Below, one piece after another: positions 24,378 to 33,076 of a DNA stretch of 49,710 nt. The number at the start of each line of letters is the position of its first letter. Position 1 is the stretch's first letter. Under the pieces are notes generated by a model. That model was not told where the DNA came from, made no database searches, and saw only the letters and a program-made list of their open reading frames with translations. The stretch lies in contig NZ_SRYA01000035.1 of the NCBI RefSeq assembly GCF_004793545.1, forward strand, positions 1-49,710, in the 5' to 3' direction. This stretch comes from Petralouisia muris. Its GTDB lineage: Bacteria > Bacillota > Clostridia > Lachnospirales > Lachnospiraceae. The translations under genes and the position numbers were made by a program.

Positions 24378-25883
24378 TTATTCCATTTCATCAATGCCGT
24401 AGCGTTTGCGGTACTCACCAACTGTTTTTCCCGTCCGCTTTTTGAACACGCGGATCAGATAGTTTGCATTGGAAAATCCCGTCAGCTCCGCCACCTGTTC
24501 CAGGGAATAGTTCTTGTTTTTTAACAGGGAGCATGCCCGTTCAATTCTTTTATCATTCAGATACTGCACCAGGCTCTGGCCGGTCCGTTCTTTAAATTTC
24601 TTCGAAAAAGACGGAACGCTCATGCAGCTTATCTCTGTCAAATCTGCCAGGGTAATCCGGTTTGGAAGATTCTTTTCAATATAGCGAAAGGTCTCCGCCA
24701 GATCATCCTTCTCCCATTCTTCGATCAATTCTGCGCGGAAGCAGCCCACCACCTTCAGAATGGAGGTCTTTAACATCTCTGCATTTTGCGCCGCTGTAAT
24801 GGCAGACACCAGCGTAGTTGCCCCATTCCATTTCCTGGAAAAATCCTCCCGGAAACTGTAGCCGGCCAAAACCTGATGAATGAACATATTCAGGCTTTGC
24901 ATCAACTGTTCCTTTAAGACATCTGCTTTTACTCTTTCAAATCTGCCCTTTGCCAGGGCCAGGGACAATTGCGTTTCAAACTTCGCCAGGCCGCCTTCCT
25001 CCAGCAACTCGTCCGGGCAAAAAGAAACAGGTTCCATTTCTTCTGATATTTCCGTATACCAAAAAACCCTGACGTCCTTTTCATAAAAATGCATGCTGAC
25101 CGCATCCAGCGCCTCCTGGTATTTCGTTCTCATTTCCGCTAATTTCCCAAATTCGGAGCTGATGCCGAAGGTTAATTCCGTATTAATGTACTGCTGCATA
25201 TTTTTTAAAATAACCGAAATATTCTCATCTATACGGCGCATTGTCTCCTCCTGGTTTTGCGCTGCATCCATCTGAAATACGATAAACATCTCTTTATTAT
25301 ACGGGGAAAACAACGTTCCCATCCCATGCCGATCCACAATTTCTTCCAACAGATGTGCCAGCATGGTGCTTTCCAGATGCATTTCCAATTCCTCTGTGCC
25401 AGATTCCCCCGTTCCCGCCCGCAATACTGCCAGCACATAACTTCCATTTTCCAGAAGTTCCCCCTCTTTTTTCAGGTCCGCAACGGCAGCAGTATGCTTC
25501 CGGTTCCGAGTCTGATTCTTCTGATATGCCTTTTTTATTTCCTGCATCAAACTTTCTTCTGTTACATTGTGCTTCAGCAGGTAACTGTCGGTTCCTTTGG
25601 AAATCGCTTCCTGGGCATAGGAAAACTTTTCGTGGCAGCTTAAAATAATAATTCCCTCTGCCAGATTTTTTTCCCGTATTACTTCAATAAACTCTAGGCC
25701 GTTCATGTCCAGCATTTCAATATCGGTAATCACAATATCCACAAAGACGTCTTCCAGAAATTTCAGCGCTTCTTCCGCGCTTCCAAAGGTTCCACATACC
25801 GTTACTTCCTCTTTTCCATCAATCAGAGACTGTATCCCGATTCTTGACAGTATCTTATCATCCACAATAATTGTTCGGATCAT
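24378..25883 (-). CDS. YesN-type response regulator, receiver plus AraC DNA-binding domain
   Basis: A 501-residue regulator. The receiver domain is residues 1-120 with phospho-acceptor Asp54 (VITDIEMLD) and Lys in LLKHN. A long middle region follows, then two AraC helix-turn-helix motifs in the last 100 residues (ITLADLTEISCMSVPSFSKK and LEQVAELTGFSNANYLIRVF). It pairs with the YesM-type kinase whose gene overlaps its start by 26 bp. Pairs of this kind activate nearby sugar ABC transporters; here the only neighbouring ABC operon is the deleted one. GGAGG lies 12 nt before the ATG. Confidence 0.92.
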   Translation of the reverse strand: MIRTIIVDDKILSRIGIQSLIDGKEEVTVCGTFGSAEEALKFLEDVFVDIVITDIEMLDMNGLEFIEVIREKNLAEGIIILSCHEKFSYAQEAISKGTDSYLLKHNVTEESLMQEIKKAYQKNQTRNRKHTAAVADLKKEGELLENGSYVLAVLRAGTGESGTEELEMHLESTMLAHLLEEIVDRHGMGTLFSPYNKEMFIVFQMDAAQNQEETMRRIDENISVILKNMQQYINTELTFGISSEFGKLAEMRTKYQEALDAVSMHFYEKDVRVFWYTEISEEMEPVSFCPDELLEEGGLAKFETQLSLALAKGRFERVKADVLKEQLMQSLNMFIHQVLAGYSFREDFSRKWNGATTLVSAITAAQNAEMLKTSILKVVGCFRAELIEEWEKDDLAETFRYIEKNLPNRITLADLTEISCMSVPSFSKKFKERTGQSLVQYLNDKRIERACSLLKNKNYSLEQVAELTGFSNANYLIRVFKKRTGKTVGEYRKRYGIDEME

Positions 25884-27615
25884 CTGCTTCTTTTTTCCTC
25901 CTGACCGGCAGCAAATACGTCACTGTAGTTCCCTGGCCCGGTATGCTTTCAATTTCCAGGCCGTACTGTCCGCCATACTCCAAACGGAGAATCTCTTCTA
26001 CATTATGAAGCCCGATATTGGTATGTTCTCTGTTTTCATCTGGACAGCTTCTCCATTTTTCTACATCAACCCCCGCGCCTTCATCCTTTACTGTAAGGTG
26101 CAGATCTTCATCCGTCCATACACGAATCCAGATTTGGGCATTTTTAATTTTTCCACGCTTCAGTCCGTGTACAATGGCATTTTCCACAATGGGCTGGAGG
26201 ATCAGCTTCCGTATCATACAGTCTAGGGCCTCTTTCTCCGCTTCTATCACAAGGTCAAAATTCATAAACCTGGCCTTTTGGATGACTGCATAATTTTTCA
26301 CCAGTTCCAATTCATCCTGCAAGGTATAATTATCCTCGTCTGTACGGGCAGCATTCATAAAAATGTGTATCAGCGATTTTGTTAGCCGCTGAATATTCTC
26401 CTGATGGTTCAATACCGCCATCCATTTAATGGTGTTCAGGGCGTTATAAATAAAATGCGGCGTCAGCTGGGCAGCCAGCGCATTCATTTTCTGCCGGTTC
26501 TTTTCATCCACTTCCTCTTTATAATCCTTCACCAATTTATCAATGCGAACCGTCATGCTGTTAAAATGCTCCGACAAATCTTTGAATTCCCCCGCCCCCA
26601 TCGGCTTCATGTCAGCAATCTCAAGATTTCCCCGGGCATATTGATCCATGGACTGCTTCAGCGTCCGTAAGGGATAAAACACATACTTATTCATGCTACG
26701 TAGCATAAGGGCCAAAAACGCCACATAGATAACCGCAATAATCACAAATGGGAACTCCAATCGATACACATTCCACATCACATCTTCCATGGATATTACG
26801 CTGATGCAATACCAGTCTGTGGCCGGAAGCCTTCTGGAGACAATTACGCTTCTTTCTCCCTTCCATTCCGCCCGGAGATAATTCGCCCGCACATTGGGAT
26901 TAATTGCTGACAAATCCATGCGCTGCCCAAATGCTTCTCCATTGGAGGAATAATAAAGGCTCCCGGTTTCTGAAATCAAGTATTTGGTCAGATATTCCGC
27001 CTCCAGCTGTTCAAAAGCATCCGACACCATAGCATCATCCACCACCATATAAAAATAACCTGTATTTTTCTCCTTTGCGCTGTTCAAAGAGCGCGCAAGA
27101 ATATATTTCGGCCGTCCCGCCTGTGTCCGTATTTCTTCCGTGGGATACCAGCAGACCGCTCCTCCTGCCGCGGCGATTTCTTCTAGATAAGGCTCCATTA
27201 CCTCAGGCAGCTCCCGGTAATAGCTGCCTGCGAAGATTTCCTGATGCTCTGTCACTACCCAGGCAGAATGGACGCCCGTATTGGAAAAGCAGATCGCAGA
27301 CAGCTCCGCCTCCAAAAGCTTCTGCTCTTCCTTAGTCAGTCTTTTTTCTTTTAAAATCCATTCCACATAACCATTATAATACAACGACATGGATTCTTCC
27401 TCAAAAAGTTTCAATGCATCTGAAATCTGCCTGCCCACAACCGACAAAGAATCCTGCGTTGCCTTTCCAATCTGGTTTACGGTATAGTTCCTAAAAAACA
27501 CGAAGGTAATACACGCCAAAACCAGAAACGGCACAATTACCAGGCTTGCAAACAGCATTACAATCCTGGCAGTTATGCCGAAATAGGAATGATGAGTTTT
27601 TAACTTTTCTGCCAT
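25858..27615 (-). CDS. YesM-type sensor histidine kinase
   Basis: A 585-residue membrane kinase. Transmembrane helices are at about residues 17-40 and 288-312, flanking a Cache-like extracellular sensor of about 245 residues. A HAMP segment, the His_kinase domain (phospho-acceptor His in LTPHFIYNALN) and a HATPase domain (DEGAGVD, NIGLHNVEEIL, GQGTTVTYLLP) follow. It should sense an external saccharide and phosphorylate the YesN-type partner, whose gene overlaps its end. AAGGAAGG precedes the start. It follows the broken GH78 gene closely, so the kinase may belong to the GH30/GH78 transcript. Confidence 0.92.
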   Translation of the reverse strand: MAEKLKTHHSYFGITARIVMLFASLVIVPFLVLACITFVFFRNYTVNQIGKATQDSLSVVGRQISDALKLFEEESMSLYYNGYVEWILKEKRLTKEEQKLLEAELSAICFSNTGVHSAWVVTEHQEIFAGSYYRELPEVMEPYLEEIAAAGGAVCWYPTEEIRTQAGRPKYILARSLNSAKEKNTGYFYMVVDDAMVSDAFEQLEAEYLTKYLISETGSLYYSSNGEAFGQRMDLSAINPNVRANYLRAEWKGERSVIVSRRLPATDWYCISVISMEDVMWNVYRLEFPFVIIAVIYVAFLALMLRSMNKYVFYPLRTLKQSMDQYARGNLEIADMKPMGAGEFKDLSEHFNSMTVRIDKLVKDYKEEVDEKNRQKMNALAAQLTPHFIYNALNTIKWMAVLNHQENIQRLTKSLIHIFMNAARTDEDNYTLQDELELVKNYAVIQKARFMNFDLVIEAEKEALDCMIRKLILQPIVENAIVHGLKRGKIKNAQIWIRVWTDEDLHLTVKDEGAGVDVEKWRSCPDENREHTNIGLHNVEEILRLEYGGQYGLEIESIPGQGTTVTYLLPVRRKKEADDPNNYCG

Positions 27616-27627
27616 ACTCTGCCTTCC

Positions 27628-28032
27628 TTATTCCTTCCAATCATTTCCTTCGTCAGAAAAAGAAGTAATAACCTCCAAACCTTTTGGCGCATGATAGTTC
27701 ACATGAATCCCTTCAAAATCTCTGCTCCACGCAACGGACACCATTCCCCTGGGTGTAATCACCCTTCCGCTGGCGGACTCCAGATATCCAGGCTCCGGCT
27801 GAATCTCCACGGCCTGATATCCGGGACGAGCCGGACGGACGCCGAGTATCACTGCCGGCAGCTCATATAAAATCAGCGCACCCCAGGCATGGCATTCGCT
27901 TCGCTCCTGAACATCATCCTCAACGCAGGTTGAGGCATGCTTCTCTATCATTCTCTGCCAAACATCCCAACAATCCCTGGTATCTTCATATAACCCTACT
28001 TTCTGTAAGGCACGGAACAGATAAAATGACAT
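27628..28032 (-). pseudogene. Alpha-L-rhamnosidase (GH78), C-terminal fragment
   Basis: About 134 codons in a different frame from the N-terminal part. It has MSFYLFRALQKVGLYEDT, TCVEDDVQERSECHAWGALILYELPAVILGVRPA and a C-terminal beta-sandwich, the typical end of GH78 rhamnosidases of this type. In intact relatives about 80 residues separate this piece from the point where the upstream fragment stops, so both a deletion and a frame change are inferred. Translation could restart at its ATG, but the catalytic barrel would be incomplete. Confidence 0.8.
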
Positions 28033-29153
28033 AGCTACATCCCATGTATTCCGCTATTTTCGCAGCGCATTGAAGTCCCATCACATAGAGCAGGCTTTCC
28101 ATGGTAATGGGACCCTGTAAGGTTGCGGGAGGAATTCCGCTGGTTTCTTTCCATGCCGGCGCCCAGTCCACAAAAGACCAAAATCTTGCTTTTCCATTGA
28201 TTCCGCCTATTTTTCCCACATAGCCTTCTTCTGTTAAATTCCGGTGGAAAAAATTTAAAATCCTTTCCACCGTCGGCATATGGTCAAACAGCAGCTCCCG
28301 GTCGCCAAAATACATCATATGATCATACAGCATCAAAATATAATAAATGGAAAATCCCGGAATGATATTGGGCTCATAACATGGATGCGCAGAATTTAAG
28401 AGTCCGTCATATCTCTGGGACCTCTGCAAATCATCCATGCATTTTCTGGCAAGCCTGTCATCTGCGGCGATTGTATACGTAAAAAGAATCTGTGTCCTGG
28501 CATCCATACTGTACTGAAGCTGCTCATAAAAGGGACAGTCTTCGTATGTTTCATGCATGCAGCGCCTGAGGGTGCGTTCACTGATTTCCCAAATGCCGTC
28601 AAACCTGGGGTCTGATGCACAAGCCTGGGTTTTTACCTCCAGCGGATAACCTGTTTCTGTATAGTCAAAACGACTCAGTGTCAGCGGCTGCTCCTTGGTT
28701 TTGATGCTAAGGCGGAGAAACCGGAAGGTCCGAAACCAGAAGGGTTCATAAATTTCAGGAAATCCTTCCCGGCCATAGCCGGCACACCGGTACCTGTCTG
28801 TAAATCCATTTAAATATCCCGTTTTATAATCTTTCCGCTCCCCTTTATACGGCACTTTTAAATCTCCCTGTTCGCCGCCCAGCACATACGCTTCCGATTC
28901 CAGAATCACAATGTCCGCATCTGCGCCTTTCTCCATGGCAAGGTGCAGATAACCGGTCTGTTCGGCGTCTGCGCTGATTTCCACTGCCACATTGGAATGG
29001 GCCGGAATCGTAATGTTTTTTTCTCCTGCAATAAAATCTTCCCACTCTTTTTGTGAAACTACAGCATCCAGAGTCTGCACAATGCCCTCAAACTGCTTTT
29101 TCCTTATCCGCTGCTTCCCAGACATCCAGCCAAATCCAATTTATTTTTTCCAT
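27986..29153 (-). pseudogene. Alpha-L-rhamnosidase (GH78), N-terminal and catalytic fragment
   Basis: The original start appears to be the ATG at 29153, which has AGGAGG 4 nt upstream and reads MEKINWIWLDVWEAAD; this frame stops after 21 codons near 29090. The main frame (GTG/ATG at 29125 and on) then reads a jelly-roll segment and the (alpha/alpha)6 barrel with EPFWFRTFRFLRL, ETGYPLEV, YEDCPFYEQLQYSMDARTQ and FVDWAPAW. It loses homology after AKIAEYMG (about 28050), where it joins the C-terminal fragment out of frame. The N-terminal domain is also shorter than in relatives. At least two lesions are therefore visible. The enzyme would have released L-rhamnose from glycosides. Confidence 0.82.
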
Positions 29154-29177
29154 TTTCGCCTCCTGATTTCAACCCTG

Positions 29178-30530
29178 TCATCCCCTGTATCCTTCTATCA
29201 TGCAGGTTGCCAGGGATTTTCCCAAAAGAAGGATTTCTCCCGCCATTCCCTGAATCCTGAAATTCACCGGAAGGGGCTGCTGGCTTTTATTTAGAAGAAT
29301 CACTACAATTTTATCTTCCGGCGTACGGTATGCCACAGCATCCACTTGCTCTGTATATTTAGTGCTGGCAATCCGTACAGACCCAGGCACAATATGATGA
29401 GTAAAATGATAATACTGCTTCTGGGTTTTCTGGGGCTTTAGTTCACCTGTTTTTGTATCATACAAAAAGGGCGCATGGCAATAATTCCCTACATAGTTGG
29501 GTCCTCCCTTTTCATCCAGCAAAAGGTTCCAGTCATAAAAGGCGCACATGCCATGCTGCAAATCCCCAATCATTTCATGGCAAAGCTTACTGGTAATATT
29601 CTCAATATTTTTTTCATCGAACACACGGTATTCCAAGCAGCTTTCCGACATAATCAGTTTCATATAAGGATAAAGCTTCTTCACCAATTCCAGCGATTCA
29701 AAATGATCTCCGCTGTACCAGTGGAACGCCGCCCCTGTCACCATATGTTCTGTACTGTCATCTATGGTATCCCTGACCCGTTCATACAGCCGCTCTTTAT
29801 TATGATCCCAGATAAAAACCTCAATATCCTCAAATCCATGGGCAGCCATGGCCGGATACATAAAATCCTTTAAAAATAGTTTCTCATCTTCTGCAGAAAA
29901 TAAACAGGAATCCCATGTCTGTACCGCTTTCGGCTCATTTTGAAGGGAAATTCTCTGCACATGGTAGCCTCTGTCGGCAAACTCCTTTATGTATCTGCAG
30001 ATATACTTTGCCCACATCTTTCTGTATTCCGGTTTCAGTTTTCCACCCTGCTGGCGGCAGCCGTTGGTTTTCATAAACTTTGGCGGAGACCAGGGGGTAA
30101 GCATAAGCTTCAGCTCATCACCGGCAATTTTTCTAATATCCTCCAGCATAGGCATGATATACCGCTGGGTCCTTTCGAAGGTAAAGCTCTGTAACTCTGC
30201 ATCCTCTGGATTTGACATGGCTTCATAAGGCTCCAGGCAGAAATCACAGCTGTCCATAGGAATGCGTACCAGCCGGTAATTCATGTTGTCACTGGAAAAA
30301 TAAGTTTCAATCACCTGCTTTTTCTGCTCTTCGTTCATCAGGGAATATACATACCCTGCCGCTTCTGTCACTGCGCCGCCAAAGCCTTCAAAGATTTCGT
30401 ATGTCAGCTCTGGATACAGATTGATGACCTGATTCTCTACTTCATTTACATCCTCATGCAATTGCACGGTCTGGCAAAATTTATTATCATAGCCTGCGCC
30501 TTCCATATCTGTATAATAATGCAATACCAT
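29178..30530 (-). CDS. GH30 glycoside hydrolase (glucosylceramidase/beta-glucanase type)
   Basis: A 450-residue enzyme without signal peptide. The (beta/alpha)8 barrel has FEGFGGAVTEAAGY near residue 50, the acid/base Glu199 in LQNEP and the nucleophile Glu296 in MSESCLEY, followed by the small beta domain. GH30 members hydrolyse beta-glucosides, beta-1,6-glucans, beta-xylans or fucosides; the substrate cannot be fixed here. The start at 30530 has AAGGAGAG 7 nt upstream; the upstream 15 codons are charged and lack a site. It is the first gene of a unit with the broken GH78 gene (24 nt gap) and is divergent from an AraC regulator. Confidence 0.88.
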   Translation of the reverse strand: MVLHYYTDMEGAGYDNKFCQTVQLHEDVNEVENQVINLYPELTYEIFEGFGGAVTEAAGYVYSLMNEEQKKQVIETYFSSDNMNYRLVRIPMDSCDFCLEPYEAMSNPEDAELQSFTFERTQRYIMPMLEDIRKIAGDELKLMLTPWSPPKFMKTNGCRQQGGKLKPEYRKMWAKYICRYIKEFADRGYHVQRISLQNEPKAVQTWDSCLFSAEDEKLFLKDFMYPAMAAHGFEDIEVFIWDHNKERLYERVRDTIDDSTEHMVTGAAFHWYSGDHFESLELVKKLYPYMKLIMSESCLEYRVFDEKNIENITSKLCHEMIGDLQHGMCAFYDWNLLLDEKGGPNYVGNYCHAPFLYDTKTGELKPQKTQKQYYHFTHHIVPGSVRIASTKYTEQVDAVAYRTPEDKIVVILLNKSQQPLPVNFRIQGMAGEILLLGKSLATCMIEGYRG

Positions 30531-30699
30531 AATTTTTCTCTCCTTATCCTTTTCATTTTCTGACCGCTCTTCCATGCCTTCATTATAGTAAACGGCTGCG
30601 CTTCTTTATATAATAATTTTTGGCATTATATTATTTATTTTGGTAAATTTTTATGGTATACTGCCACTATCAACCATCCGAAAGCGAAGCCGTAACATT

Positions 30700-31500
30700 A
30701 TGAAGAAAAAAATGCATCCAGTCATACCAGACGATATCCTGAAACAATTTTCCAATCTTCTCTTTACCAATCAGGAACTGGGAATTATTCACAATCCATA
30801 TGACCAGGAACTCCGTGAGATGAGAAGCATTGAACAAGGAGATTTGGATGGGTTAAAGCAAAGCCTTGCAGAGAATTATTCTGGGAAAATCGGCAGACTT
30901 GCCAAAAACGATCTCCGCAACGCCCAGAATCTTGCCATTGTTAATACCACCCTATCCTGCAGGGCGGCCATCCGGGGCGGCGTTATGCCGGAGATTGCCT
31001 TTTCACTGAGCGACGCGCTGATCCAAAAAATAGAAGAATGTGAGGACAGCAGCAGGGTCAACCAGCTGATGACAGCTTTAAAGTACCAGTACGCATACAT
31101 GGTTTCTGAAATTAGAGATTCCCGGAAAGGCAAGGCTTTCCGGAAAGGAAATTATCACGTTGAACGATGCAAGGATTATATTTTTGCACATCTGCATGGA
31201 AAACTGACCTTAAGCCAGATTGCAGAGGCCCTGTCTTTAAACGCCAGTTATCTCTCTGATTTATTCCGCCGCTGTGAAGGAATCTCTTTGACAGCCTTTA
31301 TCCGGGAGCAAAAAATTAATCTGGCCAAAAATCTTCTGATTTATTCCGACTATTCCTACAGCGAAATTGCGGCCTATCTTGGATATGCATCCCAAAGCCA
31401 TCTTGGAATGCAATTCAAAAATATTGTGGGCCTGACACTTCGCCAGTATAAAGAATTGTATGGGGTAAAATATTACATGCATGATAAGAAAGAAAAATAA
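30700..31500 (+). CDS. AraC-family regulator without cupin domain
   Basis: A 266-residue regulator. The N-terminal half is all-helical (NDLRNAQNLAIVNTTLSCRAAIRGGVMPEIAFSLSD is its conserved part, in pieces) and does not resemble a cupin; the C-terminal 100 residues are the AraC double helix-turn-helix (LSQIAEALSLNASYLSDLFR, YSEIAAYLGYASQSHLGMQF). The start at 30700 is preferred over 30640 because a -10 (TATACT at about 30656) lies between them. Only a weak ribosome site (GAAGCC) is visible. It probably controls the divergent GH30/GH78 unit. Confidence 0.82.
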   Translation: MKKKMHPVIPDDILKQFSNLLFTNQELGIIHNPYDQELREMRSIEQGDLDGLKQSLAENYSGKIGRLAKNDLRNAQNLAIVNTTLSCRAAIRGGVMPEIAFSLSDALIQKIEECEDSSRVNQLMTALKYQYAYMVSEIRDSRKGKAFRKGNYHVERCKDYIFAHLHGKLTLSQIAEALSLNASYLSDLFRRCEGISLTAFIREQKINLAKNLLIYSDYSYSEIAAYLGYASQSHLGMQFKNIVGLTLRQYKELYGVKYYMHDKKEK

Positions 31501-31647
31501 AGCTGCAAACACGCAATTCAAACAGGAAGGAGCATTGACATTTATGTAAGACCGGAATAACACTTGTGATATACATTTCAGTCATACAGTCGTCATACAG
31601 TTTGCGCACAGCAGGATTGGATCTTTTCCTAATAAGACAAGATACCA

Positions 31648-32247
31648 TCAATCCGGCTGCTGCCCGTCATGAGCTTTCCACTGGCATTCTGTCATCTGCA
31701 GATTGGAAAATACTGCCTTAAAAGAGGAATCCTCAGGAGAACATGCGTAAATGCCAAACCGTATCTTCCCGCCGCCCCAGTACATATGGCAGATCCGCAT
31801 CTGGCTGAATGTAATTCCATCGGATGAACATTCGATGCAGTAATCATCCTCCCGCCTGCTGAAGCGATACCACATAGCTTTCACGGATGCATCTATTTCC
31901 GTGGTTGCCCAGTCAGAATATCCGTGATTGGTTACTACGCTTCCCAAATGCTGGTAGGTTTCATTCTCGTACTCAACAGAAGCCTTCAGCCAGTTCTCAC
32001 TGTCCAGGTACATTACAATGCCGCACTGGTCGAATCTGTGATTGCTTTCCTGAAATTCCGTCTTCACAACAAAGCTGAAATATTTTTCATTTGTTTCCAT
32101 CTGAAAAACTGGCGCATTGTCATTCTGAAAATGATAATATGTCCTCTGCCATAAATCGGTATGAGGCTTTGTGACAATCTCAACGGCATCCTGATTAATT
32201 GCATACTGTTTCGGTTCCCTGGTCCATACAAATTTTTTTAAATCCAT
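31648..32247 (-). CDS. DUF1349 concanavalin-like protein
   Basis: A 199-residue cytoplasmic beta-sandwich protein of the DUF1349 family. Typical are WTREPKQYAI at the start, then DLWQRTYYHFQNDNAPVF, QCGIVMYLDSENWLKASVEY, VVTNHGYSDWAT and the final FGIYACSPEDSSFKAVF. Members are lectin or glycosidase-like folds of unknown activity, often in sugar loci. The start at 32247 has AAGGAGG upstream. It is 50 nt downstream of the Uma2 gene on the same strand. Confidence 0.85.
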   Translation of the reverse strand: MDLKKFVWTREPKQYAINQDAVEIVTKPHTDLWQRTYYHFQNDNAPVFQMETNEKYFSFVVKTEFQESNHRFDQCGIVMYLDSENWLKASVEYENETYQHLGSVVTNHGYSDWATTEIDASVKAMWYRFSRREDDYCIECSSDGITFSQMRICHMYWGGGKIRFGIYACSPEDSSFKAVFSNLQMTECQWKAHDGQQPD

Positions 32248-32297
32248 GTTCTGCTGCCTCCTTATATTATTCTTCATCCTATCCTGTTTCAACAATT

Positions 32298-32861
32298 TTA
32301 AACATTCAGCATATCGGCAATTTCCGAGAAGTTGATAAACAAATCATCATAGATATTAACCTTGATTGTGGAATCAAAGGAATACTGGATGTTCAGCATG
32401 TTTCCGTCAAAATAATTCACCGTTACTGTCTTGCGGCGAGGATCCACAATCCAATACTCACGGACGCCGGCGTTTTTGTAGTAGTAGAGTTTGCGGATAT
32501 AGTCATCTGCCGGATTGCTGGGGGAAATAATCTCAATAATGAAATCAGGGGCGCCGTTGCACCGCTTTCCATCCAGCTTATCTTTGTCACATACAATCAT
32601 CAGATCCGGCTGAACAATGGTGAGGGGAGTATCCTGCAGTTTTACATCGAATGGAGCATGAAATACCCGGCATGGTCCATGTTTGCTTTTGAGATAAGTG
32701 TTGAGCATCGTCGAAAGTTCCATAGAAATGGTCTGATGATCCTGCGATGGACTGGCCATGTAATAAATTTGTCCGTCAAATACTTCGGCTCTGGCATCCT
32801 CCGGAAGAGCCTCATATTGCTCCAAAGTGATCATTTGAGGTTTCGACTGTAATACTGGCAT
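32298..32861 (-). CDS. Uma2-family (DUF820) endonuclease-like protein
   Basis: A 187-residue protein of the Uma2 family with a PD-(D/E)XK nuclease fold. It has an N-terminal TLEQYEALPEDARAEVFDG, the core VQPDLMIV, then APDFIIEIISPSN with the catalytic acidic residues, and YYYKNAGVREYWIVDP with the Lys. Members are abundant in cyanobacteria and scattered elsewhere; their role is not known. The start is placed at 32861 (AAGGAAG upstream). The promoter is TTGACG, 17 nt, CATACT at 32954-32982. Confidence 0.87.
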   Translation of the reverse strand: MPVLQSKPQMITLEQYEALPEDARAEVFDGQIYYMASPSQDHQTISMELSTMLNTYLKSKHGPCRVFHAPFDVKLQDTPLTIVQPDLMIVCDKDKLDGKRCNGAPDFIIEIISPSNPADDYIRKLYYYKNAGVREYWIVDPRRKTVTVNYFDGNMLNIQYSFDSTIKVNIYDDLFINFSEIADMLNV

Positions 32862-32953
32862 GGATAACACTTCCTTTCCGGTGATTGTATGCAGCTCTGC
32901 TGATTCCGCGAAATTGGCAGCAGACGTTTGTGAAATATTGGGTTCATATATTT

Positions 32954-32982
32954 AGTATGCACGAAAATGTTCTAAGCGTCAA
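32954..32982 (-). promoter_or_regulatory. Promoter of the Uma2/DUF1349 genes
   Basis: On the minus strand TTGACG (32977-32982), 17 nt, CATACT (32954-32959). Confidence 0.55.
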
Positions 32983-33037
32983 TGAAAAATATTATAGCAC
33001 AGCTTTGGCGCTTGAATTTACGGTTATTCTCTCAGAA

Positions 33038-33065
33038 CAGGGGCTGTCGGAAAAGACAGCCCCTG
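33038..33065 (-). terminator. 11-bp perfect hairpin after the rhamnose operon
   Basis: CAGGGGCTGTC (33038-33048) and GACAGCCCCTG (33055-33065) with a 6-nt loop, 12 nt after the fucO stop. The U tract is poor (TTCTGAG), so termination may be partial. Its sequence GGGGCTGTCGG recurs at 49313. Confidence 0.6.
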
Positions 33066-33076
33066 AACATGATAAA

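Noticed and set aside
31415-31651. Minus-strand frame of 78 codons
   Set aside because: Overlaps the end of the AraC gene, Cys/His-rich random composition, no ribosome site.
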